A stretch of 10,560 nt of DNA, taken from contig JAMOUY010000135.1 in NCBI GenBank assembly GCA_027067895.1, positions 1 to 10,560 on the forward strand, read 5' to 3'. The notes beneath the pieces were generated by a model. That model ran no database searches. It saw nothing but the letters and a program-made list of their open reading frames with translations, and was not told the origin of the DNA. This document shows, in pieces, positions 7,323 to 10,560 of the stretch. The position numbers were made by a program, and so were the translations under genes. Position 1 is the first letter of the stretch; every line of letters begins with the position of its first letter. This DNA is from Acidobacteriota bacterium (GTDB lineage: Bacteria > Acidobacteriota > Holophagae > Thermotomaculales > Thermotomaculaceae).

Positions 7323-7784
7323 ATGAGAGGAAAATTTTACGGAAACAAAAGTATTACAATTGATTCCGGAGGAAGGGTAAAACTTCCTTCAAGGTATCTT
7401 AAAATCTTTGATAAAGATTTTTTCGGCGATGAAATTGTAATTGCATACAGGAAAAGCGAAGGTGTCGGATACCTTGTTGTTATTCCCGAAAAGAAATGGA
7501 TTGAAATACTTGAAAAAATAAATGAACTTGAAGGCAAAAGCCCTGTCGAAATTGAAAGAATAAGGAGAGTTTTGAACAGAAATTCAGATTTTGTAAATCT
7601 TGACAAACAGGGCAGGTTTGTTATTCCCAAAAGACTTTCCGAAATGGCGGGGATTAAATCGGGAGACGATGCGTATCTCATTGGAAACGGAAATTTTATT
7701 GAACTTTGGAATGCAAAGAAATTTGACGAATACGAAGAAAAGGGAATTGTTGACGATGAACTTATAGCCGGCATTTTTAATTAG
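7323..7784 (+). CDS. mraZ: Transcriptional regulator MraZ
   Basis: MraZ is a DNA-binding protein of the SpoVT/AbrB double-psi-barrel fold that forms rings and controls the dcw cluster, including its own gene. Two tandem domains are visible, each with a DxxxR signature: DSGGR (residues 14-18) and DKQGR (94-98), each followed by a hydrophobic-Pro segment (KLPSRY, VIPKRL). The start at 7323 (MRGKFYGNKSITIDSGGR) matches the usual N-terminus, has AAGGG at 7312-7316 six bases upstream, and gives 153 residues, near the family norm. An ATG at 7293 in the same frame would add ten atypical residues and lies inside the third repeat of the MraZ box, so I reject it. It is the first gene of the dcw cluster, and rsmH follows 11 bases after its stop. 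Confidence 0.95.
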   Translation: MRGKFYGNKSITIDSGGRVKLPSRYLKIFDKDFFGDEIVIAYRKSEGVGYLVVIPEKKWIEILEKINELEGKSPVEIERIRRVLNRNSDFVNLDKQGRFVIPKRLSEMAGIKSGDDAYLIGNGNFIELWNAKKFDEYEEKGIVDDELIAGIFN

Positions 7785-7795
7785 GGGGTGGGAGA

Positions 7796-8725
7796 ATGCA
7801 TACCCCTGTTTTGTTAAACGAAGCGATTGAATACCTCAATGTAAAACGGGACGGAATTTATTTTGACTGCACCGCCGGCGGAGGCGGACACAGTGAGGCA
7901 ATTGCCTCTTTGTTGTCCGAAAAAGGCGTTTTGGTAATGATTGACATGGATAAAGAGGCTGTTTTAAGGGTTGAAAAAAGGCTTGCAAAATTTAATTGCA
8001 AAAAGTTTTTTGTTCACGAGAATTTTGCAAAAGTTAAGGAGATAGCGGAAAAGTTGGGTTTTGCCGGAAAAGTGGACGGAATTTTGGCGGATTTGGGGAC
8101 TTCCATGTTTCAGTTAAAGGATTTTGACAGGGGATTCAGTTTTATGGGAGAAGGAAGTCTTGATATGAGGATGGACAGGGAAGAAAGCCTTACCGCGGAA
8201 AAAGTTGTCAACTCTTACGGGGAGAGGGAACTTGCCGATGTTTTTTACAAATACGGTGAGGAGAGGCTTTCAAGAAAAATTGCCAGAATGATTGTTGAAG
8301 AGAGAAAGCACGAACCTATTACAACGACGAAGCAACTTGCGGATATAGCCTTTAAAGCATACGGGGGAAGAAGAGGCAAGATTCACCCGGCGACAAAGAT
8401 TTTTCAGGCTATAAGGATTGAGGTTAACAGGGAACTTGAAAACCTTGAAACATTTTTAAAATCCTCAATTGAAATTTTGAAAAAGGGCGGAAGGCTTGTG
8501 GTTATTTCCTTTCACTCTTTGGAAGATAGAATTGTGAAAAACTTTTTCAGGGACAAGGCAAAAAAATGTATCTGCCCTGAGAGCCAAATGAGATGCACCT
8601 GCGGCGGAAACAATGCGGTGGTAAAGGTTTTGACCAAAAAAGTTGTAAAGCCTTCCGAAGAAGAAATTAAAAACAACCCTGCTTCAAGAAGTGCAAGGCT
8701 TAGGGTTTGCGAGAAGGTGGTTTAA
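7796..8725 (+). CDS. rsmH: 16S rRNA (cytosine(1402)-N4)-methyltransferase RsmH (MraW)
   Basis: RsmH is an S-adenosylmethionine-dependent enzyme that N4-methylates C1402 in the decoding centre of 16S rRNA. Family blocks appear in order: HTPVLLNEAIEYL at the N-terminus, the SAM-binding FDCTAGGGGHS (about 23-33), ADLGTSMFQL, RGFSF and LDMRMD, HPATKIFQAIRIEVN (from H197), and ISFHSLEDRIVK (H240). A Cys cluster CICP...CTCG (C258, C260, C267, C269) near the C-terminus is common in the family and may bind metal. Length is 309 residues, as expected. One block reads DLGTSM where most relatives read DLGVSS; this looks like divergence and not damage. AGGGGG (7783-7788), overlapping the mraZ stop, lies 7 bases before the start. 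The stop is directly adjacent to the next ATG. Confidence 0.96.
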   Translation: MHTPVLLNEAIEYLNVKRDGIYFDCTAGGGGHSEAIASLLSEKGVLVMIDMDKEAVLRVEKRLAKFNCKKFFVHENFAKVKEIAEKLGFAGKVDGILADLGTSMFQLKDFDRGFSFMGEGSLDMRMDREESLTAEKVVNSYGERELADVFYKYGEERLSRKIARMIVEERKHEPITTTKQLADIAFKAYGGRRGKIHPATKIFQAIRIEVNRELENLETFLKSSIEILKKGGRLVVISFHSLEDRIVKNFFRDKAKKCICPESQMRCTCGGNNAVVKVLTKKVVKPSEEEIKNNPASRSARLRVCEKVV

Positions 8726-9007
8726 ATGAAGGGCGAATTAAGTGTGATTTTGAAAATAATCTTTGTTGTTGTTTTGTTTACAGTGCCTTTTATTGCCCAT
8801 ATTGCGATAAAGAGTATGGTTGAAAAAAGGGGAAGGAAAATCAAAAGAATAGAAAGCGAAATTTTAAGAACGAAAAAATCTATCAACAATCTTGAAAAGA
8901 TATTTTCAGAGCAGATTGATTACAAAAAGGTTGAAAAGAAGGCCAAAGAAAACGGGTTTGACTATATAAACTTTAACAGAAACAAGGTAATTGTGGTTGA
9001 GGAGTGA
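8726..9007 (+). CDS. ftsL: FtsL-like cell division protein
   Basis: This 93-residue single-pass membrane protein has a short cytoplasmic N-terminus, one membrane segment (about 8-28) and a basic/acidic helix (about 32-62) with coiled-coil character, followed by a short C-terminal segment. FtsL sequences are poorly conserved, so the call rests on size, topology and position between rsmH and ftsI, which is the standard place for ftsL. In well-studied bacteria FtsL forms a complex with FtsB and FtsQ that activates the FtsW/FtsI septal synthase. AAGGTGG (8714-8720), inside the end of rsmH, is 5 bases before the ATG, which follows the rsmH stop with no gap. A different small coiled-coil division protein cannot be excluded. 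Confidence 0.8.
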   Translation: MKGELSVILKIIFVVVLFTVPFIAHIAIKSMVEKRGRKIKRIESEILRTKKSINNLEKIFSEQIDYKKVEKKAKENGFDYINFNRNKVIVVEE

Positions 9008-9008
9008 T

Positions 9009-10560
9009 ATGGACAGATGGATAACGGTTAGGACGAGAAATATAACTTACGCCAAAAGAAAAAATTTCTATTTTGTGGCGTCGGTTTTTTTGATTATATA
9101 CGCCGTTATTTTCTTTTTTATGCTTATTAAAGCAAATACCGAAAAGGTTTTTGCATACTCGGATGTAAAAAGGCAGAAAGAGGTTTTAAAAGCCATAAGG
9201 GGAACGATTTACGATAAAAATATGGATATTATTGCGGGGAATTTTTATATTGCAAAGATTTCCATACGAAAAGACATTCTTGAAAAAATAGGTTATGAAA
9301 ACTACAAAGAAATTTTGAAAATATTTGGCAAAAGTTTGACAAAAAAGCAGTATAAGAAACTTTTGAAATCTGAAAGATTTACGGTTAAAGTTGCTGAAAT
9401 TCCCTATAATGATTTTTTTGAAGGAAGATATTTGAGAAAAATTTCAAGCGTTTTGTCTGAGTTAAAACTCGGCGATGTTTTAATCTTTGACTACGAATAT
9501 AAAAGGTATTACAGCACCGACAGGTTTTATTCAAGGTTTCTCGCATACATGTATCAAGATAAAAACGGTTTAAAAAAGATTGGTTTGGAAAGAACTTTTG
9601 ACGATATTTTAAAAGGACAGGACGGGGAAAGAACATACTTTTTCAACAAAAAAGTGGGCTTTTATACCGAAAAAAGGCCTGTTGACGGGGAAAGCATTGT
9701 TTTAACGATAGATTCTTCGGTTCAATTTATATGTGAAAAGGTTGCAAAATCCGCTCTCAACAGATTTAGGGCCGACAATGTTTATGTCATAGTTTCAAAG
9801 CCTAAAACGGGAGAGATACTTGCGTTGACAAGCATATCAAGAAAATACGGTAAAATGAACGGACTTATAATCAGGGGAGCATATGAGCCCGGCTCAACAA
9901 TGAAACCTATTGTAGGTGCCCTTGCACTTGATTTGGGAGTTGTAAGAATAAGCGACAGTTTTTACTGCGAAGAAGGTGTTTTTAAAGTGAAAAAAAGGGT
10001 TATTAGAGACCACGAAAGGTTTAAAGACTTGACGTTTAGGGAAATTATTTGGCATTCAAGCAATATAGGAATGTCAAAAATTGCCTTGAAAATGGACGAT
10101 ATCGCTTTTTATCAGGGATTGAAAATGTTCGGTTTCGGAATGAGAACGGGACTTCCTTTTCACAAGGAAAGCAGGGGAATTTTCCCGTCTAAAAAAGATT
10201 TTAATGTCCAAAGAAAAATTTCAATGTCTTTCGGGTACGGAATAGGCGTGACAGCAGTGCAGATGGCTACCGCTTTAAATGCGGTTATAAACGGCGGATA
10301 CTATGTTTCCCCCGTAATGGTGAAAGGAAAGGTTAAACCCGAAGTTACAATTGCAAAGGCTTGTTTAAGGCCAATAAATGAGGTGTCGCAAAGAAGATGG
10401 AAGGTTATTGACGAAACCACGTCTTCCGTTATGAGGCAGATTTTAAAAGGAGTTGTTGAACACGGCACGGGAAGGCAGGCGGCAATTGAAGGAATTTCAA
10501 TAGGCGGGAAAACCGGTACAACCAAAAAACTTATAGGTAGCAGGTATTCAAAAAACTACA
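9009..10560 (+). CDS. ftsI: Division-specific peptidoglycan transpeptidase FtsI (PBP3-type, class B PBP), 3' truncated by window end
   Basis: The open frame runs from ATG 9009 to the window edge (517 codons) with no stop, so the C-terminus is missing. FtsI cross-links septal peptidoglycan in the periplasm together with FtsW. A membrane segment (about 20-43) follows a basic N-terminus. The N-terminal dimerisation/pedestal region starts with RGTIYDKNMDIIAGN, the family's RGxIxDRxG block. The transpeptidase domain shows STMK (S296-K299) in YEPGSTMKP, SSN (350-352) and KTGTT (501-505), so all catalytic motifs are present. Most class B PBPs have 550-700 residues, so little is probably lost. GAGGAG (8999-9004), overlapping the end of the ftsL gene, is 4 bases upstream, and only one base separates the ftsL stop from this start, indicating tight coupling. 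Position after mraZ-rsmH-ftsL supports FtsI over the elongation enzyme PBP2 or the sporulation homologue SpoVD. Confidence 0.93.
   Translation, partial: MDRWITVRTRNITYAKRKNFYFVASVFLIIYAVIFFFMLIKANTEKVFAYSDVKRQKEVLKAIRGTIYDKNMDIIAGNFYIAKISIRKDILEKIGYENYKEILKIFGKSLTKKQYKKLLKSERFTVKVAEIPYNDFFEGRYLRKISSVLSELKLGDVLIFDYEYKRYYSTDRFYSRFLAYMYQDKNGLKKIGLERTFDDILKGQDGERTYFFNKKVGFYTEKRPVDGESIVLTIDSSVQFICEKVAKSALNRFRADNVYVIVSKPKTGEILALTSISRKYGKMNGLIIRGAYEPGSTMKPIVGALALDLGVVRISDSFYCEEGVFKVKKRVIRDHERFKDLTFREIIWHSSNIGMSKIALKMDDIAFYQGLKMFGFGMRTGLPFHKESRGIFPSKKDFNVQRKISMSFGYGIGVTAVQMATALNAVINGGYYVSPVMVKGKVKPEVTIAKACLRPINEVSQRRWKVIDETTSSVMRQILKGVVEHGTGRQAAIEGISIGGKTGTTKKLIGSRYSKNY

Noticed and set aside
7337..7774. 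Long open frame on the - strand opposite mraZ (about 145 codons)
   Set aside because: It mirrors mraZ, is Ser/Ile/Pro-rich with no recognisable motif, and the + strand frame is clearly the real gene.

Overview
The window is an AT-rich stretch of bacterial chromosome in which every recognisable gene lies on the + strand. It holds nine protein genes, the last cut by the window edge, and all but two are familiar housekeeping genes. The class A penicillin-binding protein with an OB-like insert, and an M3 peptidase with a signal peptide, suggest a two-membraned (Gram-negative-type) bacterium. Frequent AGA/AGG arginine codons, ATA codons and Lys/Glu-rich proteins would suit an AT-rich, perhaps heat-loving lineage. 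I cannot name the phylum from the sequence alone.

Region 1 (about 1-4482): a bifunctional peptidoglycan glycosyltransferase/transpeptidase (PBP1A type) is followed at once by a secreted oligoendopeptidase F-like M3 metallopeptidase. A clear intrinsic terminator closes this unit.

Region 2 (about 4483-7139): a probable promoter leads into purA (adenylosuccinate synthetase). Two small membrane-protein genes follow: a zinc-ribbon plus YIP1-like protein and a DUF2752 protein. A perfect 12-bp inverted repeat overlaps the purA stop codon and ends beside the ribosome-binding site of the next gene. This is the least explained part of the window.

Region 3 (7140-10560): a spacer of about 15% G+C runs into three 10-bp direct repeats that look like a MraZ box. 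The start of a division and cell wall (dcw) cluster follows in the classic order mraZ, rsmH (mraW), ftsL-like, ftsI (division transpeptidase, truncated by the window end). These genes are packed with gaps of 0 to 11 bases.

Together the window gives the cell an elongation-type PBP and the first genes of the septal wall machinery, with a purine biosynthesis gene between them. No tRNA, rRNA, CRISPR array, insertion sequence or phage gene was seen, and no stretch over 300 bases lacks a gene. I found no convincing new multi-gene system. The best leads are the variant MraZ box, which also corrects the mraZ start, the purA/YIP1 hairpin, and the unexplained zinc-ribbon YIP1 and DUF2752 pair.
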